Below are positions 25,160 through 33,471 of a DNA stretch of 64,000 nt, in pieces. Both the position numbers and the translations under genes were made by a program. This DNA is from CAZHBA01 sp964530225 (lineage in GTDB: Bacteria; Pseudomonadota; Alphaproteobacteria; UBA6615): the NCBI GenBank assembly GCA_964530225.1, contig CAZHBA010000104.1, positions 1-64,000 on the forward strand. The letters are read 5' to 3'. A model generated the notes under the pieces. It saw only the letters and a list, made by a program, of their open reading frames with translations, searched no databases and was not told the DNA's origin. How positions within the stretch are numbered: position 1 is the stretch's first letter; the number at the start of each line of letters is the position of its first letter.

Positions 25160-25210
25160 AACGACCCCCGCATTACGAATGCGATGCTCTACCAACTGAG
25201 CTAAGGCGGC
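25135..25210 (-). tRNA. tRNA-Thr (anticodon CGT)
   Basis: A complete 76-nt cloverleaf with encoded CCA on the minus strand. Acceptor GCCGCCT/AGGCGGC, D-arm GCTCAGTTGGTAGAGC, anticodon stem around loop TTCGTAA (anticodon CGT, reading ACG), and T-loop GTTCGAGTC. Its 3' end is duplicated at 21571, marking it as an integration site. T-G closes the anticodon stem. Confidence 0.97.
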
Positions 25211-25231
25211 GCCTAGGCTAGTATGTTCGCC

Positions 25232-25260
25232 CACTTAGGACCGGACGCGCTGCCGGTCAA
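25232..25260 (-). promoter_or_regulatory. Probable promoter of tRNA-Thr
   Basis: On the minus strand TTGACC (25260-25255) and TAAGTG (25237-25232) are separated by 17 bases and lie just upstream of the tRNA 5' end. The -35 is good, the -10 poor. Confidence 0.45.
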
Positions 25261-25277
25261 GCCTTTTACGTCACCCC

Positions 25278-26294
25278 TTAAGAGGCTTGCGCGAATTGGC
25301 CCGCTGCGGCGCCGGCGATTTTGCCGAACACTGCGCCCGAGGTCAGACCGGTGCCGCCGGGATAATTGAAATAGAAGATGCCGCCAACCAGCTCCCCGGC
25401 CGCATAAAGGCCGGGGATCGGCCGTGAGCCCAGGTCGAGCACGTTAGCCGCGTGGTCGATGCGCAGGCCGCCGAAGGTGAAGGTGAGCCCACAGATCACC
25501 GCGTAGGCCTCAAACGGCGACCCGTCGATGGTATTGGCCCAGTTGGTCTTGTCGACTGCCAGGCCGGTGGTGCCCCGCCCGTCCTTGACGTTGGGATCGA
25601 ACGGGACAGCGGTCTGCACCGCCGTGTTGTAGACCTTGATTTCGGCCAGCGCGGCGGCGGTGTCAACACCGTCGAGCTTAGCGATCAATTCCTCCAACGT
25701 GTCGGCGCTCACCTTGGTCACCCGGCGAATGCGGTACTCGTCGCGCAACAGGTGGCTTACCTTGGCGTCGAAAATTTTCCAGGCGAACTGTCCCGGTTGC
25801 TCGAGGATCACCTTTCCGTATTTAGCGTAGGTGTAGTTGCGAAAGTCGGCCCCCTCGTCGACGAAGCGCCGGCCGGTGGAGTTGACCATGATGCCCCAGG
25901 GATAGGAGTGCTTCTGGAAATTATCGCCGACCGTGAGGTCGCCGAACTCGGGCGCATTGCGGTCCCAACCAACGGCGTGGCGCCCGACCAGTTGCCGTAG
26001 GGCTGGGCGCCGATATCGAGCGCCATGCGGATGCCGTCGCCCATGTTGAAGCGCGAGCCGCGCACCTTGGCGAGGTCCCAGCCAGGACCAAGATAGCGCG
26101 TGCGCCACTCAGTGTTGGCTTCGAAACCGCTGCTAGCTAGCACCACCGCCTTGGCACCGATGGTGATGGTGCTATCCAGTTGGCGCACGTGGCCGCCGTG
26201 CACCCCGGCGGCGTCGTGGACCAGGGAAACCGCACGGCTGTCGTAGAGTATGTCGATACCGCACGTCCGCGCCGACGCGATCAGGGCGTCGACT
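25278..26294 (-). pseudogene. FAD-dependent dehydrogenase (tricarballylate dehydrogenase / fumarate-reductase flavoprotein type), truncated and frameshifted
   Basis: The C-terminal part (about 25278-25985) is clear: HSYPWGIMVNSTGRRFVDEG, GLTFTFGGLRIDHAANVLD and PGLYAAGELVGGIFYFNYPG. The preceding region reads in another frame (VVDALIASARTCGIDILYDS, VLASSGFEANTEW, DIGAQPYGNWSG), with the switch near 25980. The N-terminal FAD-binding part (GxGxxG) is missing: homology ends at about 26294, exactly where an integrase fossil on the other strand begins. So it is both truncated by an insertion and frameshifted. Confidence 0.85.
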
Positions 26295-26372
26295 ACAGGA
26301 CATAAGGACTTGAAGATGTTGAAACGATACACCTATCTCAAGGCTGAAGATCTGGCTCTTAAACTGGGGTGA
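26295..26372 (+). pseudogene. Tyrosine-recombinase (integrase) C-terminal fossil
   Basis: The plus-strand frame reads TGHKDLKMLKRYTYLKAEDL, then ALKLG and TGA. This is the standard end of a phage-type integrase: the GHKD box and the RYTHL motif containing the catalytic tyrosine (Y at codon 26328 or 26334). All upstream parts are missing, replaced by the truncated flavoprotein gene. It marks the left edge of an AT-rich insert. Confidence 0.8.
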
Positions 26373-26586
26373 TAATAATATACACCACTATCATTACTGA
26401 TGAGTTTTTAGCATTTAATTAAACACCCGCTAGAATAGCCTGTATGGACTCAGGAGACTCATATCTGATGGGTATGGTGTGGGTTATGGTGTGTCCTGTT
26501 TGAGCCTCAGTGACTCCGTATGGGTCTCTATGACCCCTTTAGCTATGGTATTAACAATCGCCATGAAATGTGTCAGACTTTTTGTT

Positions 26587-26961
26587 ATGAAAAAACTGAC
26601 CACCACACTCTGCCTGACTGTTGCCCTGCTATTTGGATGTACGGGGGTGTGTATGAGCGCCGATCCAGCAAAAGGTTTGCTTGATTTAAAGTCTAGTTTG
26701 GTTGCTTATTCTTGTGATGATTATAAGGGTCCCATACCCCAAAATGCCAATCCCAACAATCGGGGCCCCTATTATTTTGAAATTGATTTTGATCAAAAAA
26801 AGGTCAGTGAAAAATCCGTATTAGATGGTTATTGGAGCCATTGGTATCAAGCCGCTATTACCAACGAAAAAATCGTCTGGTCTAATCACCACAAATGTAA
26901 AATTGCTTTCGATAAAGAAAATGAAGAAATAGAAATTACGTTTCCCGATAAGGTCGACTAA
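26587..26961 (+). CDS. Small secreted or lipoprotein of an AT-rich insert, function unknown
   Basis: A 124-residue protein with a clear signal peptide (MKKLTTTLCLTVALLFGC), with Cys18 as a possible lipobox cysteine (LFGC). The mature part is polar, rich in Asn, Asp and Lys (DDYKGPIPQNANPNNRG, HWYQAAITNEKIVW, CKIAFDKENEEIEITFPDK). Codons are AT-rich, unlike the neighbours, suggesting recent transfer. ATG at 26587 is chosen for the signal peptide; 36 further codons are open upstream. The frame just after the stop contains an extra open stretch (see findings). No known family is recognised. Confidence 0.6.
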   Translation: MKKLTTTLCLTVALLFGCTGVCMSADPAKGLLDLKSSLVAYSCDDYKGPIPQNANPNNRGPYYFEIDFDQKKVSEKSVLDGYWSHWYQAAITNEKIVWSNHHKCKIAFDKENEEIEITFPDKVD

Positions 26962-27405
26962 GGAATTTGGTCAGGATGCTACAAGGTTGAGCCTCGAAAA
27001 AACTCCAAATGATTTGGGTCCATCAACCTCAGTTAGTAAGGACGATTCTTTTAATGAAGCAAAGATGACGACCTCTGATGAGATCATCATCATTGGGTCT
27101 CCATACATAAAATATAAATAGAGAAGCGTGATATATCATTATACGACTGTTTTTTTAGGACGATAGACCCACAGTTCTAGCTGAGTAACTCCAGAAGCTA
27201 TTATTACATTATTTATGCAGGGTGTATTTCTTTGGGTGGTCTTCCTTTCTTGCTCCAATTTTGCGCCAATGAAACCCGGATGGGACCCATAATAATTTTG
27301 TAGGATTCACATAAGTTCTTATTAATGCTACAATATTTTTCAGGATTAAAAGCTTGAGATGTCTACCCCCGCATTACGCGTGTATTTACCGTTGACATCC
27401 TCCAG
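26962..27405. other. AT-rich spacer of the insert, no confident gene
   Basis: Low-GC DNA compared with all surroundings. A plus-strand frame (about 26957-27121) encodes EFGQDATRLSLEKTPNDLG and ends IIIIGSPYIKYK without its own start; it may be the shifted continuation of the secreted-protein gene. A minus-strand frame contains RVSLAQNWSKKGRPPKE with no start site. Both are unassigned. GC-rich chromosome resumes near 27360-27400. Confidence 0.4.
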
Positions 27406-27766
27406 CTAATCGTAGGTTCGCCAAAAGTTGTTGGCCAAAAAGCGGGCATTGTTGGTGCAACCAGCACCATCAGGCTCGGCGCAAAGGCGGGCTCCACCAG
27501 CAACAGGTCCGCGGCCATCACCGTCGTTCGTGGTGACTGAAATCGAGGCCGTTGACTTCGTCGCCGGCATCGATATCGATGGCGATACCAGCATCGTCTA
27601 AAACCAGTTTTGTCAGTTTTGTTTCAGGGTCGCGCACCATCTCCGCAACGGGCGAATAGGCTGACGGGAAAAATAGCCGGTTTTTGTCGTGCAGGGTTGA
27701 TTCGGCCATGTGCGAACAACGCTGTTGTAGCGGCGCGCCGATGGCGAGCCTTTCGGTGCCGCTCAT
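27406..27766 (-). pseudogene. Frameshifted remnant of an unidentified gene
   Basis: Two minus-strand pieces in different frames: the first (27766-27518) with HMAESTLHDKNRLFFPSAYS and LVLDDAGIAIDIDAGDEV, the second (to 27406) with ARLCAEPDGAGCTN and ARFLANNFWRTYD. The GC-rich, protein-like composition and the way one frame takes over from the other suggest a real gene with a shift near 27540. I do not recognise the family. It borders the AT-rich insert and may have lost its other end to it. Confidence 0.4.
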
Positions 27767-27819
27767 TCAATACCCATATAATTAATGTAAGGTTAAAATG
27801 GACCGGAATGGCCTAGAAT

Positions 27820-29241
27820 TTAGCCAGTTTGAACCGCTTCGCCCGCATCCGCCTCTGCAGCACCCTCGTTCGGCACAGCGGAGTTCGGTTCCGGCCCGGA
27901 TTCGTTCACTGTTTCCGGTGAAACGGTGGGTGCAATGACCGCCCGGTGCACACGTGGCGGCTGCTTCCACGATAGCGTTGCGAAAGAACTGCAATGGCCG
28001 CATACCGCCGACCAATCGTCGGCCACAGTCCCACAACTGGCGCACACCCACGCCTTATCGGCCTCGGCATCAACGGCTCTATCGATCCAGCGCCGCGCTC
28101 CCACATCGTTCTGCGTTTCAGCTTCTTCCAATTGCGCCCACAAACGGAACACCCGGGCAGTCGGCGCTAGCGTTTCTAGCGTTTCCAGTTGTTGTTTGGC
28201 TTCGCCCCACAACTTCGCCACCACCGCGACTTCGGCAATGGCGAATTGGCTTTCCGGATGGTCTCGATTATCCTTGGTCAACTGGGCAATAGCGCGATAG
28301 CGGTCGAGCGGCACCGCGTCGCCAGCAATATCCAGATAGACGGCGGCCAACCCCGGATGGGGTGCGTCGCGCCAGGTCCGCTCCAACACCTTGCGCGCCC
28401 GACGCACACGGCCGTCGTCCGCCACCAAGCGCGCCAAGAGTTCGGCAGCGGGTGGCAGTGCAGGATCGAGGTCGTGGGCTCGGCGAACCTGTTCGAAGGC
28501 ATCGGACAAGGCGCCACGATCTAGCGCAGCGCGGGCCCGCTCGGTCAGCAATGCGGCTTGCTGGTGGCGGCCTACTTCGGCAGGCAGCCGTTTGCGACGC
28601 TGTGCTTCTTCCACAAGTTTTTGCGCCGCCCGCCAGCGACCAGCCTTACTGTGCAACGACACTAACGTATCGAGCAGCCACGGCGCTGAGGGCTGCAACG
28701 GATAGGCGCGCTGCGCATATTCCAACGCGCGCTCGTCATCGTTGTCGCGTAAGGCCTGTAGGATAAGGCCGCGAAGCCCCAGAAACTCTGTCTCCGGGCG
28801 CCCCAGCATTTGCTCGAAACAGCGCCGCGCGGTCGCCTCGTCACCGTCGAGTTGCGCGGCTTGCGCTGACAGCAGCAGCGTCAGGGGTGGCGCCTTCAAC
28901 AGCGAGTCGGCGCGGCGCGCCAGCTTACGGGCGGCCATCGCGTCGCCCGCCGCGACCGCCGCCAGACCGTCGGTCAGCGCGCGATACCCGCCTGCTTCGC
29001 GGCGATGACGGCGTGCGACCATATACTCGCGCGGCCACCACCGCAACCAGCGCCATACGGCGTACAACATCGCCACCGCCACCACGACAGCGAATACGAT
29101 CAGTGCCAACATTCCAACCGTCGTCTCTAACCGCCAACCCTGCCAGTCAATTGCCACAACGCCCGGTCGGTCAGCTAACCAGACCGCAAGCGCCACAACA
29201 AATGTGACCTCAACAAAAAAGATTAACGCCCGGCGCATCAT
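27820..29241 (-). CDS. hemY: HemY-like tetratricopeptide membrane protein
   Basis: A 473-residue protein with two N-terminal membrane spans (residues about 5-22 and 42-62), then the HemY motif REYMVARRHRREAGGYRALT near residue 92, followed by TPR-like helical repeats to about residue 390 and a tail with a CASCG-x10-CGHC zinc-ribbon-like pair near 400-415. HemY proteins of this TPR type are linked by gene position to haem biosynthesis in proteobacteria, with no proven enzymatic activity. It overlaps the mitofilin gene by four bases, so the two are translationally coupled. Confidence 0.9.
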   Translation of the reverse strand: MMRRALIFFVEVTFVVALAVWLADRPGVVAIDWQGWRLETTVGMLALIVFAVVVAVAMLYAVWRWLRWWPREYMVARRHRREAGGYRALTDGLAAVAAGDAMAARKLARRADSLLKAPPLTLLLSAQAAQLDGDEATARRCFEQMLGRPETEFLGLRGLILQALRDNDDERALEYAQRAYPLQPSAPWLLDTLVSLHSKAGRWRAAQKLVEEAQRRKRLPAEVGRHQQAALLTERARAALDRGALSDAFEQVRRAHDLDPALPPAAELLARLVADDGRVRRARKVLERTWRDAPHPGLAAVYLDIAGDAVPLDRYRAIAQLTKDNRDHPESQFAIAEVAVVAKLWGEAKQQLETLETLAPTARVFRLWAQLEEAETQNDVGARRWIDRAVDAEADKAWVCASCGTVADDWSAVCGHCSSFATLSWKQPPRVHRAVIAPTVSPETVNESGPEPNSAVPNEGAAEADAGEAVQTG

Positions 29242-30521
29242 GAGCCGCCGCTGTCCGCTTGCAAGCGCGCAATCGCCAGCGCTTCAAGCTCACCGACCGC
29301 GACCTCAACATCACGCCGCGACTGCGCATCAACCAGCCAGGTTGCCGCAGTCGTCGCCGCCGCGCCGGTCAAACCATCCAATTCGGCTACCGCACCGCCC
29401 AAATCGCCAACGTTTAGTTTTGCCTCAGCGCGGGCGACCTGCGCGCCTGGCGTATCACCCGGCACATCTGCACCGATACGTCGGATCGACACGGTGTTGC
29501 GTATGCGGTGCCAGGTTCGTTCTGTCCAACCCCTAGCTGCCTCGGTATCGGCGGTGGCGACGATATTGCGTGCAATACCCGGAAACGACTGCAGCAACGC
29601 GTCGCGGGTTGGAGCGCCGGTTGTGGCGCGCACAGCCAGCCGGTCGAGGATCATGCTAACAGTGTCATCGCCCACGGACAAAGCGCGCAGGCTTACCAGC
29701 ACATTTTCGTAAGCGCTGCCGTTGTCCAACGCGCGTTGCAATCTGCCGACGGCCAGAGCCATGCCAATGGAACCCGCAATACTTCGGCCTGGGTCTGATC
29801 TGGTTTCGCCAAGCGTGGAAAGTTGTTCGCGCAAATTAGCAATTTCACTCTGCGCCGCCGCAACCGCGGCCTTTGTGGACTTTGCTTCACGTGCAGCCTT
29901 GGCTTGGATCCAATCAATCTCCGTTTCCGTTTCTTCAAAGCGGTCAATGATTCGACCGATATCTTCGTTGGGCCCAGCGAATTCCACTTGCTTCTTGGCA
30001 ATCCGATCAAGCGCTGTGCGCAATTTCGCGAGATCGTCGGCGAATTGCTGCTGGAATTTTCCCGTATCGCCAGTTCTCGGCTCCGTTTCCAATAACGTCA
30101 GCCGTTCAGCAATTTCGGTGAAATCGACGCCTTGGCGATCACTGAGCACCGACCAGCCACCGGCAGCAATGGCGGCGATTAAAGCGATGACGGCGATGAA
30201 AAATGCACCACGGTCGCTTTGCTTCCAAGCACTGACGCCGGTTTGTGGTTGTGACCGCGAATTTACCGGTGATTCGGTAGCGAGCTCTTGTTGCACTCCA
30301 ACGGGCTCGTGGGTCCCTGTGATATCGGTGAGATCGACATTGTGAGTTTTGGCAGCGGCAAATATGTTGGCGACGCGGTTTGCCGGGATAGCGTTGCGTT
30401 GTTTCCACCCTTGTACAGTGCTCACCGGCACGCCGAGCTTATGGGCCATTGGCCGAATGCCGCCAAATGCTGCGATAACCGCAGCACATTCTTGCAGATT
30501 AGTATCTATGTGATCGTTCAT
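29238..30521 (-). CDS. Mitofilin (Mic60)-like membrane protein with N-terminal helix-turn-helix
   Basis: A 427-residue protein with three parts. Residues 10-50 form a YdaS/Cro-like helix-turn-helix (FGGIRPMAHKLGVPVSTVQ). A membrane span lies at about 107-127 (FFIAVIALIAAIAAGGW). A coiled coil (about 140-250) leads to the alphaproteobacterial mitofilin domain ending with LGGAVAELDGLTGAAA. Mitofilin homologues organise envelope or intracytoplasmic membranes and typically neighbour hem genes, as here. The DNA-binding-type domain in the cytosol is the odd feature. Between hemD and hemY in a leftward run. Confidence 0.8.
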   Translation of the reverse strand: MNDHIDTNLQECAAVIAAFGGIRPMAHKLGVPVSTVQGWKQRNAIPANRVANIFAAAKTHNVDLTDITGTHEPVGVQQELATESPVNSRSQPQTGVSAWKQSDRGAFFIAVIALIAAIAAGGWSVLSDRQGVDFTEIAERLTLLETEPRTGDTGKFQQQFADDLAKLRTALDRIAKKQVEFAGPNEDIGRIIDRFEETETEIDWIQAKAAREAKSTKAAVAAAQSEIANLREQLSTLGETRSDPGRSIAGSIGMALAVGRLQRALDNGSAYENVLVSLRALSVGDDTVSMILDRLAVRATTGAPTRDALLQSFPGIARNIVATADTEAARGWTERTWHRIRNTVSIRRIGADVPGDTPGAQVARAEAKLNVGDLGGAVAELDGLTGAAATTAATWLVDAQSRRDVEVAVGELEALAIARLQADSGGS

Positions 30522-30540
30522 CCGAATTTAAGCTCCGTTT

Positions 30541-30630
30541 ATGCGTACGTATGTACGTGTACGCTCTAAATATCAGAACAACTATAGCAGAGTTGTCGTA
30601 AAACGTAAGCGTTTACACACGTACATACAT
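30541..30630. promoter_or_regulatory. Inverted repeats upstream of the mitofilin gene
   Basis: TATGTACGTGT (30550-30560) and its exact reverse complement ACACGTACATA (30617-30627) flank a spacer that also holds GTAAAACG-TAAGCGTTTAC, another imperfect palindrome. The left arm is embedded in a run of alternating CGTACG and TACGTA palindromes. This is the whole gap between hemD and the mitofilin gene, so it could be an operator for the HTH domain of the latter or simply a transcription-stop structure. Confidence 0.4.
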
Positions 30631-31340
30631 TAAATGTTGCCAATTAATTCGGCGAATAAACAGTCTTGATTGGGAGCCTCGGCAATGCGGATTTCGGCGA
30701 AGGTCAACGCTCTCAGGGCCTCGGCAACCGTCACGCTAAGGCAACAGGCGACAATCTGCCGGCAGTTCAGTTCCAAACCAGCCACGGCAACCAATTTTAC
30801 GAAATAGGCTGCAGTGCGGGGCGAATAAAACAGCACCGAGTCAATAGTCCCTTCAACAAGCGCGCTATGCGCGGTCTCCGGCAGTGTATCGACCGTTTGC
30901 GCCCGATAGAGCTGGCAACGGCGGACGACATATTGAAAACTGGCCAACTCTGTACCCAAATCACCAGCGACGGTGCTACCGGTGACATGCACTAGCGCGC
31001 CCGCTAACGGATCGAGCTCCGTACACACAATCGCCGCCAACGCCCCGACATCACCCCCTGCGCTTGTCACATCGGTAAAACCGCATTCGGCTGCCGTCCG
31101 GGCGCTAGCATCGCCGACGGTGTAGACTGGCACGTCACGCTCTTGCATTGCCCGCGACAACGCACGCACGCCATTAGCACTGGTTACCAAGATCGCCTGC
31201 ACGGCCGCCAGGTCGACGGTCGCGCCGGGGACATAGCTGATGTTGATCAGCGGCGCGATAACCGCCTCGATACCTTGAACCGTGAGCAGCCGCGCCGACT
31301 CTTCGGCGTCAGCGCGCGGCCGGGTCAGCAACACACGCAT
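30630..31340 (-). CDS. hemD: Uroporphyrinogen-III synthase
   Basis: HemD closes and inverts ring D of hydroxymethylbilane to make uroporphyrinogen III. About 236 residues with the weakly conserved family pattern: MRVLLTRPRADAEESARLL start, LVTSANGVRAL near residue 54, VYTVGDASARTA near 71, and DSVLFYSPRTAAYF near 170. The ATG at 31340 has GGAG 6 bases upstream and matches the family N-terminus; a GTG six codons earlier overlaps the hemC stop. Follows hemC directly. Confidence 0.9.
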   Translation of the reverse strand: MRVLLTRPRADAEESARLLTVQGIEAVIAPLINISYVPGATVDLAAVQAILVTSANGVRALSRAMQERDVPVYTVGDASARTAAECGFTDVTSAGGDVGALAAIVCTELDPLAGALVHVTGSTVAGDLGTELASFQYVVRRCQLYRAQTVDTLPETAHSALVEGTIDSVLFYSPRTAAYFVKLVAVAGLELNCRQIVACCLSVTVAEALRALTFAEIRIAEAPNQDCLFAELIGNI

Positions 31341-31354
31341 GGAAACTCCGCCAG

Positions 31355-32275
31355 TCACACCAGTTCTTCGAAAAATTTGGGACCGGCGCGCCGGCGTAAC
31401 TCCTCGCCAACAACAGTACCGATAGCGACGGCATCGACACTGTCGCCCGTCTGGGAAAAACGCTCCAACCCGCTACCGTTAGGCCATACCAGCAATCCGT
31501 CAAGCGAGAGCTGGTTGCCATCGAGAGTAGCAAGACCGCCAATAGGCGTGCGGCAAGTGCCGTCGAGTGCCGCTAGCATCGCCCGTTCAGCGGTGACGCA
31601 TAGCGCCGTTGGCCCATCGTTGAGTGGTGCCAGCAGCAACGCGGTTTGAGCATCGTCGGCACAGCGTTCGATGGCGACTACGCCCTGAGCAATGGCGGGC
31701 AGAAACTCAGCCGGTTCGAGCACCGCGCCGATGGCGTCGGCCCGGCCGAGCCGCTTGAGACCGGCGACGGCGAGCAAGGTCGCATCTACTTCGCCAGCTG
31801 CGAGCTTGTCAAGGCGGGTACCGACATTGCCGCGCATCAGGGTGATCGTCAGATCGGGCCGTACTGCCAGCAGCTGCGCGCTACGGCGCAACGAGGCGGT
31901 GCCCACCCGCGCACCGCCGGGCAATGCGCCAATCGACGCCGCACCCAACAATGTGTCGCGGGGATCTTCGCGCGGTATAAAGCAATCGACGGCCAACCAG
32001 TCGGGCAACCAGGTCTCGACATCCTTCATAGAATGCACGGCGATATCGATGGCGCCGTCGAGCAAGGCCTGCTCGATTTCCTTGGTAAACAGTCCCTTGC
32101 CGCCAAGATCCGCCAGTGGCCGGTCGGTAATCTGGTCGCCGGTGGTCTTTATGACGTGCAGTTCGGGCTTGGGATTATTGGGATACGCGGCAACCAACAT
32201 GTCGCGCACCTGGTTGGATTGGGCCAACGCCAGCGGGCTGCCACGGGTACCGATGCGAAGGGGTTGCGGTGTCAT
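31355..32275 (-). CDS. hemC: Hydroxymethylbilane synthase (porphobilinogen deaminase)
   Basis: Condenses four porphobilinogens into hydroxymethylbilane. 306 residues; starts near RIGTRGSPLALAQSNQV, contains DKGLFTKEIE-type sequence (GGKGLFTKEIEQALLDG), conserved arginines in GTASLRRSAQL and MRGNVGTRLDKL, and the dipyrromethane-cofactor cysteine in LDGTCRTPIGG near residue 241. It is divergent from tsaD, the typical alphaproteobacterial arrangement. First gene of a leftward hem run. Confidence 0.96.
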   Translation of the reverse strand: MTPQPLRIGTRGSPLALAQSNQVRDMLVAAYPNNPKPELHVIKTTGDQITDRPLADLGGKGLFTKEIEQALLDGAIDIAVHSMKDVETWLPDWLAVDCFIPREDPRDTLLGAASIGALPGGARVGTASLRRSAQLLAVRPDLTITLMRGNVGTRLDKLAAGEVDATLLAVAGLKRLGRADAIGAVLEPAEFLPAIAQGVVAIERCADDAQTALLLAPLNDGPTALCVTAERAMLAALDGTCRTPIGGLATLDGNQLSLDGLLVWPNGSGLERFSQTGDSVDAVAIGTVVGEELRRRAGPKFFEELV

Positions 32276-32349
32276 GGTTTGGTCATAGCCCTAGACACGC
32301 CGGATGAAAAGAAGTGCTTTCGCTAGTCCAGCGGCTCCTAAGGCGCTAT

Positions 32350-33402
32350 ATGCCACCCATGTACGTCCTTGGCATCGAAACAAGCTGCGACGAGACGGCG
32401 GCAGCGGTGGTTGCGGACGACCGCCGGATTTTGTCGAACGTTGTGCTCAGCCAGCTCGACGAGCACCGGCCCTATGGCGGCGTCGTGCCCGAGATTGCCG
32501 CACGGGCCCATCTCGACCATCTCGATGGAATTATCAGTCAGGCCATGGATGAGGCCGAGATCGGCTTCGACGCGCTGGATGGCATCGCAGCGACCGGTGG
32601 GCCGGGCCTGATCGGCGGCGTCATGGTCGGGGTGATGACAGCCAAGGCAATCGCCGCCGTGCACGGCCTACCCTTTCTAGCAATCAACCACTTGGAGGGC
32701 CATGCCTTAAGCGCGCGTCTTACCGACGCGCCGGGCTTTCCCTATCTGCTGCTGCTGGTATCGGGTGGCCACTGCCAGCTGCTGGCGGTCGAGGGTGTTG
32801 GCGATTATGTCCGGCTCGGCGGCACCATCGACGATGCCATTGGCGAAGCGTTCGACAAAACCGCCAAGCTGCTCGGCCTCGGTTATCCTGGCGGACCGGC
32901 GCTTGAAACCGCGGCAGTGTCCGGCGACCCCAACCGGTTCGCCCTGCCGCGACCCCTGGCACACCGGCCCGGTTGCGACTTTTCCTTTTCCGGCCTCAAG
33001 ACCGCGGTGCGCCATGCCGCCGCAAAACTTCCCGGCAAAACTCTTTCGCCCGGCGATGCCATCGACCTCGCCGCATCATTCCAGGCCACCGTCGGTGATA
33101 TTCTGGTCGACCGTTGTCGAAACGCTTTGGAAAGTTACGTTCAGGCTTATCCCGATGCCGCGCCTCTGCTGGTGGTCGCTGGTGGCGTCGCAGCGAACCA
33201 ACATTTGCGCAACTGTCTCAGCGAACTTTGCGAACGCCGCCAAACCCGTCTGATCGTACCGCCACCCGAGCTGTGTACCGACAACGCGGCAATGATCGCC
33301 TGGGCCGGCATCGAGCATCTGCACAACGGCACATCTGACGGCCTCGATTTCGCGCCACGGCCTCGCTGGCCACTCGATGAAAGCAGGGGTGCCACCGCCT
33401 GA
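32350..33402 (+). CDS. tsaD: tRNA N6-adenosine threonylcarbamoyltransferase
   Basis: Catalyses the last step of t6A37 formation in ANN-decoding tRNAs, with TsaB and TsaE. About 350 residues, ASKHA fold. It begins VLGIETSCDETAAAVV, has the metal-binding NHLEGHALS histidines near residue 112, LVSGGHCQL, and the LGGTIDDAIGEAFDKTAKLL block near 157, and ends with CTDNAAMIAWAG. I chose ATG at 32350 (AAGG 6 bases upstream); ATG at 32359 is also plausible. Divergent from hemC. Confidence 0.95.
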   Translation: MPPMYVLGIETSCDETAAAVVADDRRILSNVVLSQLDEHRPYGGVVPEIAARAHLDHLDGIISQAMDEAEIGFDALDGIAATGGPGLIGGVMVGVMTAKAIAAVHGLPFLAINHLEGHALSARLTDAPGFPYLLLLVSGGHCQLLAVEGVGDYVRLGGTIDDAIGEAFDKTAKLLGLGYPGGPALETAAVSGDPNRFALPRPLAHRPGCDFSFSGLKTAVRHAAAKLPGKTLSPGDAIDLAASFQATVGDILVDRCRNALESYVQAYPDAAPLLVVAGGVAANQHLRNCLSELCERRQTRLIVPPPELCTDNAAMIAWAGIEHLHNGTSDGLDFAPRPRWPLDESRGATA

Positions 33403-33471
33403 CAGTGGCTTGCACCGGCTAGGCCGGTATGGCCATAAAGGGGCCATCCGAACGGGAAGGGCATTCGAAAG

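Noticed and set aside
30541..30630. Possible CRISPR-like or satellite repeat
   Set aside because: Only two inverted copies of an 11-mer with palindromic filler; no regular spacers or direct repeat units.
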